Shown in pieces: positions 1 through 6,066 of a stretch of 7,572 nt of DNA. Under the pieces are notes generated by a model. The model ran no database searches. It was not told the DNA's origin and was given only the letters and a program-made list of their open reading frames with translations. Numbering within the stretch: position 1 is the stretch's first letter; each line of letters begins with the position of its first letter. Where the stretch lies: contig JANWWX010000059.1 in NCBI GenBank assembly GCA_025057195.1, positions 1 to 7,572 of the forward strand. The letters run 5' to 3'. The DNA comes from Leptospiraceae bacterium (lineage in GTDB: Bacteria; Spirochaetota; Leptospiria; Turneriellales; Turneriellaceae). The translations under genes and the position numbers were made by a program.

Positions 1-97
1 ACCGATCATGTATGCCTTGTCCATGTGCCCATTCCATTTTCGGATATCAAAAAAAAGGTTTGAGGATTTTTTTGGATGGACAAGTGAGGAGCAGACT

Positions 98-101
98 GGA
101 G
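98..101 (+). promoter_or_regulatory. Shine-Dalgarno deciding the thymidine phosphorylase start
   Basis: GGAG lies 9 nt before the ATG at 111. It supports that ATG over the upstream in-frame ATG at 12, whose extra 33 codons match nothing I know in the family. No convincing -35/-10 pair is seen in the 97 bases upstream, which hold A and T runs around 50-72. Confidence 0.6.
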
Positions 102-110
102 CGGGCATGC

Positions 111-1523
111 ATGAATAGCATCATTGCACGCAAGAAGGCTGGCTTCAAGCTGAGCCGTGAGGAAATCGAAACCGTGGTGCGCGGTGCAACCACGGGGGAA
201 ATCCCCGATTACCAACTCAGCGCATTCCTCATGGCCGTTTGCTGGCGCGGCATGGACGTCGAAGAGCGCAGCCACCTGACGCGCGCCATGGCGGCCAGTG
301 GCCGCAAGCTCGACTTCAGCGCGATTCCAGGCACCAAGGTCGATAAGCACTCTACCGGTGGGGTGGGAGATAAAACGTCGTTGGTGCTGGCGCCATGGCT
401 GGCTGCTGCTGGCAAAAAAGTGCCGATGATCTCAGGCCGTGGCCTCGGCTTCACCGGTGGCACACTGGACAAGCTTGCGGCCGTGCCCGGCTATGATTTT
501 AATAGCGACCCCAAGCGGCTGAGCAACCTTTTGTCCCAGGTCGGTTGTTTTATTATCGGGCAAAGTGCTGACATTGCCCCTGCCGACAAAAAGCTATACG
601 CACTGCGCGATGTCACAGCCACCGTGGATGAAATTTCACTCATCACCGCATCGATCCTTTCCAAAAAACTCGCTGAGGATATTGGCGAATTGGTCATGGA
701 TGTCAAATGTGGCAGTGGTGCGTTTATGCAAAACCGCCGCGAGGCATTAGCCCTTGCCCGCTCCATCGCCGATACGGCCCATGCTGCCGGCGTCAAGACA
801 TCCTGCTTGATCACGGCTATGGATTTCCCACTGGGCCGTTTCACTGGCAATGCACTGGAGACTTGGGAAACACTGCAATTTTGTGAGCCTGATGGCATTT
901 ACTACAAGACCGCGGAGAAAATCATAAACAAAAAAAAGCCATTTGACCCGGATGAGCAGGTGGTGCGGCCTTTGGTCGAACTGACTTTGGAGCTGGCTGT
1001 TGCTATGCTTGAACCTATCGCGCTCAAAGACCTCAGGCGGCGGCAGAAGGCGATGGGTGACCTCATGGAGCTATGGCGATCGGGTGCTTTGAAAAAAAAG
1101 CAACACGAGTGGCTCACCGCACAGGGCGCCAATCTCTCCGCTTTTGCAGAAAAGGTGAAACCCATTCTGCAAGCACTGGAGGCTAGCAAAGGGGATGATG
1201 GTGATAGTGTATTGGTCTTCACCGCCCCGCAGGCGGGATCCTTGGCCCATGCCGATGGCCAAGCGATTGGAAACCTGATGGTGGAGTTGGGTGCTGGTCG
1301 CCGCCGTGCTGAGGACAGCATTGATGACCGCACGACCCTGGAAATGCTCGCCTGGCGAGGAAAAAAACTGGCCAAAAACGAGCCGATCCTGCGCATCTAC
1401 AAAGCTGGCTTTGGTACAGCGGAGCGCCAGTTGGCCATGCGTGTTCTCAACAAGGCGTTAGTGATCCGCCGCAGCCCACCGCCGCCGCAGAAGGTGATCC
1501 TGACCAAAATCGCTACGCCTTAA
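111..1523 (+). CDS. deoA: Thymidine / pyrimidine-nucleoside phosphorylase
   Basis: Cytoplasmic nucleoside-salvage enzyme that phosphorolyses thymidine (and perhaps uridine) to free base and (deoxy)ribose-1-phosphate. The 470-aa product shows KVDKHSTGGVGDK (76-88), SGRGLGFTGGTLDKL (108-122), YALRDVTATVDE (163-174), TASILSKK (179-186) and MDVKCGSGAFM (196-206). By alignment from memory with the E. coli enzyme (His85, Arg171, Ser186, Lys190), the active-site residues are His80, Arg166, Ser181 and Lys185, with the same His-Arg spacing of 86. The C-terminal PYNP domain contains AGSLAHADGQAIG (375-387) and GFGTAERQL (433-441). Oddities: the Glu normally ending the family signature is Ala123; there is a lysine-rich insert near 262-284; and a proline-rich tail (RRSPPPPQ) makes it about 30 residues longer than usual. 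The 3' end overlaps the convergent YaaR-like gene by 11 bp. It could be annotated pdp instead; substrate range cannot be read from sequence. Confidence 0.93.
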   Translation: MNSIIARKKAGFKLSREEIETVVRGATTGEIPDYQLSAFLMAVCWRGMDVEERSHLTRAMAASGRKLDFSAIPGTKVDKHSTGGVGDKTSLVLAPWLAAAGKKVPMISGRGLGFTGGTLDKLAAVPGYDFNSDPKRLSNLLSQVGCFIIGQSADIAPADKKLYALRDVTATVDEISLITASILSKKLAEDIGELVMDVKCGSGAFMQNRREALALARSIADTAHAAGVKTSCLITAMDFPLGRFTGNALETWETLQFCEPDGIYYKTAEKIINKKKPFDPDEQVVRPLVELTLELAVAMLEPIALKDLRRRQKAMGDLMELWRSGALKKKQHEWLTAQGANLSAFAEKVKPILQALEASKGDDGDSVLVFTAPQAGSLAHADGQAIGNLMVELGAGRRRAEDSIDDRTTLEMLAWRGKKLAKNEPILRIYKAGFGTAERQLAMRVLNKALVIRRSPPPPQKVILTKIATP

Positions 1524-1977
1524 GATCCAAAATCAGCCCGCGGATTTGCCCCATCAAATGTAGGACGATCACAACATCTTGGTTGCGTCTCAATAAACCC
1601 GCGTATAACTGTGCCAAGTGGGCATCGATGGTCTTGAGTATTTCATAGCGCCGTTTGCGCCTGTCCTCCCAACCGTGCAGCCGGTAGCTGCGGTGTACCA
1701 ATTGTTCGCATAGCTTTTTAACGGTACTGCGGTAACGCTCGAAGTGGCCACGAGTCGGCTCGCGCGACAATTGCTCTTCGTCGGCACTGAGTTCGGCGAA
1801 AAGTTCTTCGATCGTTTTGGGGCGTTCTTTTTCCGGCCTGCGCGCAATTCCTGCGACCAGTGCCGCAAACCCGGACGTACCAGTAGCGCGGGCCCCTGTG
1901 CGGCGAGCTGCCGGGCGCATTCCCAGCTCGTTTGGTCCACTGGGGTTAGAATGGAGCGCGGTTACAGACTCCGCCAT
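1513..1977 (-). CDS. YaaR / DUF327 family protein
   Basis: A 154-aa protein of unknown biochemical role. The C-terminal two thirds (about 52-154) match the YaaR/DUF327 pattern as I remember it: a helical stretch, then FERYRSTVKKLCEQLVHRSY (79-98), WEDRRKRRYEILKTIDAHL (103-121) and the terminal IRGLILDLKA (145-154), the most recognisable family signature. The first 50 residues are low-complexity, rich in Ala, Arg, Gly and Pro, and probably disordered. No signal peptide or membrane segment is seen, so a cytoplasmic protein is expected. It is last in the run M23-bactofilin-YaaR, 45 bp after the bactofilin stop. There is no Shine-Dalgarno before the ATG, only an A-run, so the start is not firm; coupling to upstream translation is possible. 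Its stop lies inside the 3' end of the convergent phosphorylase gene. Family membership is fairly sure; a link to envelope morphogenesis is inferred only from its neighbours. Confidence 0.75.
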   Translation of the reverse strand: MAESVTALHSNPSGPNELGMRPAARRTGARATGTSGFAALVAGIARRPEKERPKTIEELFAELSADEEQLSREPTRGHFERYRSTVKKLCEQLVHRSYRLHGWEDRRKRRYEILKTIDAHLAQLYAGLLRRNQDVVIVLHLMGQIRGLILDLKA

Positions 1978-2001
1978 CGTTTTTTTATCGGCAGAATCTA
2001 A

Positions 2002-2020
2002 AGCAAGCCAAAGTCTTGCT
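2002..2020 (-). other. Small inverted repeat between bactofilin and yaaR-like genes
   Basis: AGCAAG and CTTGCT form a perfect 6-bp stem with a 7-nt loop in the 45-bp spacer between the bactofilin stop and the YaaR-like start. On the minus strand it is followed by TTTAG only, too short a T-run for a real terminator. It might mildly attenuate transcription or protect mRNA ends, or be chance. Confidence 0.2.
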
Positions 2021-2022
2021 GT

Positions 2023-2397
2023 TCAGTTGCCCACGCTAAGGTGATTGATGCGGGCCCTGCCTTCGAAAATCACCCCTTCATCGGCGATCAGATTGGCGGC
2101 GACAATATCCCCCATGACACAGGCGGTTTTTAGCAAATGGACAAAATCGAGTGCATAGATATTGCCATCGACGCGGCCGGCAACGATCACACTTTCCGCC
2201 TCGATATTGGTCTTGACATGTCCAGTTGGTCCAACAATCACCTGGTTGGTGCTGCGCACACTGCCGCTAATGGTGCCATCGACACGCAGCGCCCCAGTGA
2301 GTTGGAAATCCCCATGAAAGCTATCGCCTTCTCCGATATAACTGGAAACCGCTGGAGTCGAGTCTGCCTTCTTCATAAAATTAGGACTGCTATGCAC
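2023..2397 (-). CDS. Bactofilin (polymer-forming cytoskeletal protein)
   Basis: Bactofilins self-assemble without nucleotide into cytoplasmic filaments, often on the inner membrane, and recruit cell-wall enzymes to set shape. The 124-aa product has a short polar N-terminus (about 1-18) and a single bactofilin domain (about 20-118). The domain shows the repeating short-strand/glycine pattern of a right-handed beta-helix: GDSFHGDFQLTGALRVDGTI (24-43), then GSVRSTNQVIVGPTGHV, IEAESVIVAGRVDGNIYA and GDIVAANLIADEGVIFEG. Length is typical of small bactofilins. The chosen start is GTG at 2397, which overlaps the end of the upstream M23 gene by 8 bp. The in-frame ATG at 2376 (residue 8, giving 117 aa) is an equally reasonable start; neither has a clear Shine-Dalgarno. 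The tight coupling to an M23 gene matches the bactofilin-peptidase pairs known from Helicobacter (CcmA with Csd proteins) and stalked alphaproteobacteria (BacA with LmdC). Confidence 0.92.
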   Translation of the reverse strand: MHSSPNFMKKADSTPAVSSYIGEGDSFHGDFQLTGALRVDGTISGSVRSTNQVIVGPTGHVKTNIEAESVIVAGRVDGNIYALDFVHLLKTACVMGDIVAANLIADEGVIFEGRARINHLSVGN

Positions 2398-3541
2398 CAG
2401 CCAATGGCAAGTAGGGCAGCGGGTTCACCGCTTCGGCACCGATGTGCACTTCATAGTGGAGAATGCTCTCAAAATTATCATCGGCGTGTCCCACATGCCC
2501 AATCTGTTCTCCTTTATTAACCTTTTCCTCTTGCGAGACTGTGACCTGGCCAATGCCCTTATAGACCGTTTCATAGCCATAGTTATGGCGGATCCGGACA
2601 GTATAGGTCAAATTCGCTTCGCGGTTGATGCTGACCACAATGCCGGGGGCTGTGGCAAAAACAGCCGCCCCGTGTGGCACAGCAATATCGACTCCCGGAT
2701 TATAGCCCACACTCAGCCGGTGCGCCAGGCGCACGAAACCATACGGATTGACAATATAGCCTTCGACCGGCCAGATCGTGGGGGTATTTTTGAGCACGCG
2801 CTCGCGCTTTTTGATGTATTCCTGAACCTTGAGCAATGAGCCGCGCGAGAGCTCCATGTCATGCAGCATACGGTTCATCAGGAAGATCTCAAGGGGGATT
2901 TTTTCTGGGTCCTTGTTTTGCTCCGCCTTTTGCTGCAATTCTGCCAGCTGCGCTGAGAAGGTATCCATGCCCGAGACGGGATTTTCACCGTTACCCTGCG
3001 ACAGCGATTGTAGAGCCGCCAGATTTTGTCGGATCTCTTCATAGGATTTACTGAGTTCAATTATTTCCTGGCGCACCTTGGCGAACTGCAGCTCGGCATC
3101 CTTGTGCGAAATCCTGAGTTTATCAATTTCTTGGATGGTGCTATTGTGGCGGATGACCAAAAAAGTGCTGACCACAAGCACAATGGCCAGCAAGCTTCCG
3201 AGAATAATCAGCGTGAGATTGCTGATGTGGTAATTACGGATCCTAAGCTCGTTGTGCGGAATAAACATCAGGGTCAGCCGTTCGTTGCGCTTCTTGCGAA
3301 TCCAGGTTAGGACTTTCTGTTGGTACCGTGCAATCTTGCCCAGAGTCGGGGCCACAACCCGAATGGGTTGTTTTTTACGCGTTGGCAAAGCAATCGGCCC
3401 ACCCTGTTCTAGGGCAAGCACTGCAGCTGCAGCCCGGTTACGGCTGGTTTGCGATTCCTTCTTCACCCCTGCCAGTCTTGCAGGCAATTTTGCGCCGTCA
3501 ACGATTAGGACAGGAGGCAAACGGAAGTAAGACTTACCCAA
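2390..3541 (-). CDS. Membrane-anchored M23/LytM-like protein, degenerate active site
   Basis: A 383-aa bitopic inner-membrane protein, numbered from a TTG start. A basic cytoplasmic region (1-105) contains LTLMFIPHNELRIRNYHIS, the membrane segment is about 108-130, a periplasmic coiled coil covers about 131-205, and an M23 fold covers about 256-380 (WPVEGYIVNPYGF to AVNPLPYL). M23 enzymes are zinc endopeptidases cutting peptidoglycan cross-links. Here the usual HxGxD is N281-PGV-D285, the HxH is I360-L-H362, and the YxHL histidine is Gly329; Asp285, His319 and His362 remain. It therefore probably cannot bind zinc or cleave normally and may act as a regulator, as LytM-domain proteins EnvC and NlpD do. 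It heads the run with bactofilin and YaaR and diverges from the MCE pair. The start is unsure: TTG 3541 has no Shine-Dalgarno; GTG 3466 (358 aa) is an alternative, and the next internal Met is residue 92, too close to the membrane segment to be likely. Confidence 0.85.
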   Translation of the reverse strand: MGKSYFRLPPVLIVDGAKLPARLAGVKKESQTSRNRAAAAVLALEQGGPIALPTRKKQPIRVVAPTLGKIARYQQKVLTWIRKKRNERLTLMFIPHNELRIRNYHISNLTLIILGSLLAIVLVVSTFLVIRHNSTIQEIDKLRISHKDAELQFAKVRQEIIELSKSYEEIRQNLAALQSLSQGNGENPVSGMDTFSAQLAELQQKAEQNKDPEKIPLEIFLMNRMLHDMELSRGSLLKVQEYIKKRERVLKNTPTIWPVEGYIVNPYGFVRLAHRLSVGYNPGVDIAVPHGAAVFATAPGIVVSINREANLTYTVRIRHNYGYETVYKGIGQVTVSQEEKVNKGEQIGHVGHADDNFESILHYEVHIGAEAVNPLPYLPLAGA

Positions 3542-3585
3542 AAAATCGCATGACCGCCCGCAGGACTCCAGGCATTCGGCCTGCC
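3467..3585. promoter_or_regulatory. Divergent start region between the M23-like and MCE genes
   Basis: The two divergent operons begin within this stretch, and the uncertain starts leave only 8 to about 119 bp between them. A perfect AGGAGG occurs on the plus strand at 3512-3517 but sits 33 nt or more before the first plausible MCE ATG (3550), too far to serve it. I found no good -35/-10 pair on either strand. Promoters for both operons must lie here or inside the opposite coding regions. Confidence 0.35.
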
Positions 3586-4476
3586 ATGGATAAAGAGCGA
3601 AAAATCCGCATTGCTGTCGGCTTGATGGCGGCCATCTCGGTCAGCACTTTCATTGCGCTTTTGGCGATTGTTGGACGCTGGAAAATTGCCGGCGAGGGCA
3701 TGCGCTTGCACCTGCGGTTCCGTTTTCTCAACAACCTGGCCACGGGGGCACCGGTGCGTGTCTCTGGTGGCTTGCCGGTCGGTTATGTGGAAAAGATTTA
3801 TGAAAAAGACCTGCGTACCTATGTCCAAATCTGGCTGCGCAACGACCTGCGCAACAAAATCCCTAAACGTGCCGAGACGGTGTTTGCCATCTATACCACC
3901 GGCCTCATGGGACAAAAGTATATCAATATCACTGTGCCAGAGGGAAAACCCGATGATACCTTTTTCCAGGATGGTGACGAGTGGGTGGGTGTCGATCCAC
4001 CGTCGATCGATCAGATGCTGATGGCGTTTTCCAGCTGGTTCGACGGCAAAAACGGTGGCCAGGTACTTGCTGAAATCATGAAAGAAACCGAAACATTCTT
4101 GGCCAACCTGAATGCGATTGTCAACGAGAACCGCGGCGACATCCGCCAGACAATCCGCCAGGCGCGCGAGTCATTCACCACACTCTCGGCGCAGCTCGAC
4201 ACGCTGATGCAGAAACTCAACGTGCTTTCCAAAAATTTCACTGATATTTCTAACCAAAACAAGCAAGATATCCAGATCATGTTGGAAAACATGTCGCGCA
4301 TCTCGCGGGATCTAAATTTGATCACACAGCGGATCAATTCGGGCCGTGGCTCGGTCGGCAAGCTGATCCAAGACGAAGAGCTTTACAAAAATGCCAATGA
4401 AGCGGCATACCATGCGCGGGAGTTGTTCCGCAAGCTGGAGGAAAATCCTTCGCTGTTTTTAAGCAAAGGCAACTGA
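3586..4476 (+). CDS. MCE/MlaD family lipid-transport protein, first of a tandem pair
   Basis: MlaD-type proteins are periplasmic, membrane-anchored lipid-binding subunits of ABC transporters moving phospholipid between inner and outer membranes. The 296-aa product has a short basic N-terminus, one membrane segment (about 9-30), an MCE domain (about 40-138; GAPVRVSGGLPVGYVEKI at 54-71, TTGLMGQKYINI at 104-115) and a long helical/coiled-coil tail (about 145-250). The tail ends with the MlaD-like RGSVGKLIQDEELY (254-267). No lipobox is seen. The start at 3586 puts the membrane segment soon after the N-terminus, as in the next gene; an in-frame ATG at 3550 would add 12 residues (308 aa), and neither start has a Shine-Dalgarno. 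The downstream paralogue shares YINI, PPS-(I/L)-(D/E)-QM and FSSWF-(D/E)-GK motifs, so the pair arose by duplication. No MlaE-like permease or MlaF-like ATPase lies in the window. Family call is strong; the lipid cargo is unknown. Confidence 0.9.
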   Translation: MDKERKIRIAVGLMAAISVSTFIALLAIVGRWKIAGEGMRLHLRFRFLNNLATGAPVRVSGGLPVGYVEKIYEKDLRTYVQIWLRNDLRNKIPKRAETVFAIYTTGLMGQKYINITVPEGKPDDTFFQDGDEWVGVDPPSIDQMLMAFSSWFDGKNGGQVLAEIMKETETFLANLNAIVNENRGDIRQTIRQARESFTTLSAQLDTLMQKLNVLSKNFTDISNQNKQDIQIMLENMSRISRDLNLITQRINSGRGSVGKLIQDEELYKNANEAAYHARELFRKLEENPSLFLSKGN

Positions 4477-4478
4477 TG
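4465..4478 (+). promoter_or_regulatory. Weak RBS and TGATG stop-start coupling between the MCE genes
   Basis: AAAGG at 4465-4469 lies 6 nt before the second MCE start. The first gene's TGA (4474-4476) shares one base with the second gene's ATG (4476-4478). This arrangement is typical of translational coupling and suggests the two proteins are made together in fixed ratio. Confidence 0.6.
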
Positions 4479-5390
4479 CTGCCAGAGGACAAAACGCGGC
4501 GCGCGGCGATCCGTGCGGGAACCTGGGTCGTCAGTGGTTTTTTACTCCTGATTGTTGTTGCGATCATTGGGGCGCGCATCCACACTGCGCGCGCCGGCTT
4601 TACCATCGATGTCACTTTTTCATTCCTCAGCAACCTGACCCGTAATGCGCGTGTGCTGCTGTCCGGTGGCCGGCAGGTTGGCTATGTCAAAGACATCTTT
4701 GAACGCGACCAGCAGACCTATGTCCGGCTTTACCTCGACAATTCGCTGCGCGGCCGCTTACCGCAGCCACCGGACACCCAGATCGCGATTTTTTCCAATA
4801 ACCTGATGGGGCAGAAATACATCAATATCCAGTTTCGCGAGCTCAAACCCGGCCAGCCGGTGATTGAACCGGGCCAGGTGGTGCGTGGCATTTCACCGCC
4901 TTCGCTGGAACAAATGATGCTATCGTTCTCCAGTTGGTTTGAAGGCAAAAGTGTCGGCGAGGTGGCAGAGCTAATCTTTGGCAAGGCGGCTCTGCTACGC
5001 CGCAACCTGGACGACATCATTGCGGAAAATCGTGACGACCTCGAGGCCACCCTCGCAGGTGCCCGCAATTATTTCACAGGACTTTCGACACAGCTTGAAA
5101 CCCTAAAAAGCAATCTGACTCTGCTTGCGCGCAACAGCCAAGAAATACTCGCCGCCGAACAAGAATCCTTGGCACAGCTCATCGCCAATACTTCGGAGCT
5201 CGCCAAGAATCTCGAATCCTTAGAAAAAGCCCTTGCGGCAAACCGGGGTAGTTTGGGCAAATTCCATCGTGAGAGCAAATCGCTGCGCGATAACATTCGG
5301 CTGACAGCAGAATATGGCCGATCCTTTGTTCGCTGCATCCGCGAGCGGCCTTGGGTGATTATTTACAAAGAGTCCTGTCGGCAGCGCTAA
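4476..5390 (+). CDS. MCE/MlaD family lipid-transport protein, second of a tandem pair
   Basis: A 304-aa paralogue of the gene before it, with the same plan: basic N-terminus, membrane segment (about 15-33), MCE domain (about 41-142; NARVLLSGGRQVGYVKDIFE at 57-76, NNLMGQKYINIQF at 108-120), SPPSLEQMMLSFSSWFEGK (140-158), then a long helical tail to about 255. The tail has a weakened GSLGK motif (258-262) and ends in ERPWVIIYK (290-298), resembling the conserved C-terminal motif of MlaD-like proteins. MCE domains form hexamers; two paralogues in one operon could form a mixed ring or two separate rings, which the sequence cannot decide. The product is expected to sit in the inner membrane with its bulk in the periplasm. 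The stop overlaps the convergent ccmH-like gene by 4 bp. Confidence 0.9.
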   Translation: MLPEDKTRRAAIRAGTWVVSGFLLLIVVAIIGARIHTARAGFTIDVTFSFLSNLTRNARVLLSGGRQVGYVKDIFERDQQTYVRLYLDNSLRGRLPQPPDTQIAIFSNNLMGQKYINIQFRELKPGQPVIEPGQVVRGISPPSLEQMMLSFSSWFEGKSVGEVAELIFGKAALLRRNLDDIIAENRDDLEATLAGARNYFTGLSTQLETLKSNLTLLARNSQEILAAEQESLAQLIANTSELAKNLESLEKALAANRGSLGKFHRESKSLRDNIRLTAEYGRSFVRCIRERPWVIIYKESCRQR

Positions 5391-5938
5391 TCCGTAGCCT
5401 GGATTTTGCGTAAAAGCTCTTCCCGGCGTTTTTCGTCGAGTACCGGCGCTGTTCCACCTGCCGCGCGCCGACTGCGGATGAAGATGGCCGCAACCCCAGC
5501 AGCCAAGACCACCGATAGCATTGCAAAGATCGCAAGATAGCCTGTTTCTGGGCTGGTTAGGATTTGGCTGCCAAAACCATCGCGCAGCTGCGGCAAAAGG
5601 TAGCGATACTCTGCCGAGCGTGCCATGGCAAACGCCTCTGAAGTCTCTACCATCTTGCCAAAGCCATTGCGAAAACCTTGCAAAATCTCCTCATCGCTCA
5701 AACCTGCCAAGAGCAATTTATCAATCGCATCGCGCATCGGCCAGGCATTGCAGTGTCCGGTGTGGTTGCAGTTCCGCAGCGGCATGTTGCAGCCACAGGT
5801 GCATAGGATTTTCCGCGAGAGATTGTCAAAGCGCCTGAGTAGCACTGGATCCTTGAGCCGGCTGTGGGCGCTCTGCGCCGCCGTCGCTTCGGCAAGCAGT
5901 AAAAATACCACCGGGAAGGTAACACGAGCCAATCGCAT
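5387..5938 (-). CDS. CcmH/CycL-like cytochrome c biogenesis protein, cysteine-rich variant
   Basis: CcmH-family proteins act in the periplasm as thiol-redox partners that keep apocytochrome c haem-binding cysteines reduced. The 183-aa product has an N-terminal signal peptide or anchor (1-21, hydrophobic, ending ATAAQ), a domain at about 28-105 and a C-terminal membrane segment (about 132-154) followed by a charged tail. The core ILCTCGCNMPLRNCNHTGHC (44-63) corresponds to the canonical LRCxxC region but carries five cysteines (46, 48, 50, 57, 63) and two histidines (59, 62). It is followed by the family's helix LAGLSDEEILQGFRNGFGKM (77-96). I recall similar CTCGC forms in acidobacterial CcmH homologues. 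The ATG at 5938 is chosen because it starts the signal peptide; the frame stays open 42 codons further upstream but that stretch is not protein-like. No other ccm genes are in the window. Confident on family, less on function. Confidence 0.8.
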   Translation of the reverse strand: MRLARVTFPVVFLLLAEATAAQSAHSRLKDPVLLRRFDNLSRKILCTCGCNMPLRNCNHTGHCNAWPMRDAIDKLLLAGLSDEEILQGFRNGFGKMVETSEAFAMARSAEYRYLLPQLRDGFGSQILTSPETGYLAIFAMLSVVLAAGVAAIFIRSRRAAGGTAPVLDEKRREELLRKIQATD

Positions 5939-5946
5939 CGGGATAG

Positions 5947-5976
5947 AATATATGCAACGGCAGCAGGACGGAACAA
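5947..5976 (-). promoter_or_regulatory. Candidate sigma70-type promoter for the ccmH-like gene
   Basis: On the minus strand TTGTTC (5976-5971), an 18-bp spacer and TATATT (5952-5947) form a plausible -35/-10 pair just upstream of the ATG at 5938. Transcription would begin at about 5940, giving a leader of 0-3 nt. There is no Shine-Dalgarno before this ATG, which fits leaderless translation, but this is read by eye. Confidence 0.4.
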
Positions 5977-6066
5977 TTTTTCTTGAACTGGCACAATTGG
6001 GGGAATTTGGCCAAAATACAACGAGTTTAACACAGAGGATCAAAGGCCATAGAAACAAATCCATTT

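Noticed and set aside
12..110. N-terminal extension of the thymidine phosphorylase to the ATG at 12
   Set aside because: The extra 33 residues are cysteine-rich and unlike the family's N-terminus, while the ATG at 111 has a GGAG 9 nt upstream and gives the expected first helix.
491..898. Minus-strand open frames opposite the thymidine phosphorylase (also 6-350, 902-1396)
   Set aside because: They are long only because of the codon pattern of the real gene on the other strand; their products are low-complexity Ser/Ala-rich and unlike known families.
2444..2839. 131-aa plus-strand open frame opposite the M23 domain
   Set aside because: It lies antisense to clearly conserved M23 sequence and its product resembles no protein family; it is a shadow frame.
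3328..3549. Upstream extension of the first MCE protein
   Set aside because: It is antisense to the M23 N-terminal region and would displace the membrane anchor from the N-terminus; the second MCE protein has only a short N-terminal tail.
5939..6064. Extension of the ccmH-like protein by 42 residues upstream
   Set aside because: It would bury the signal peptide behind an unrelated cysteine-rich stretch and run over the likely promoter.
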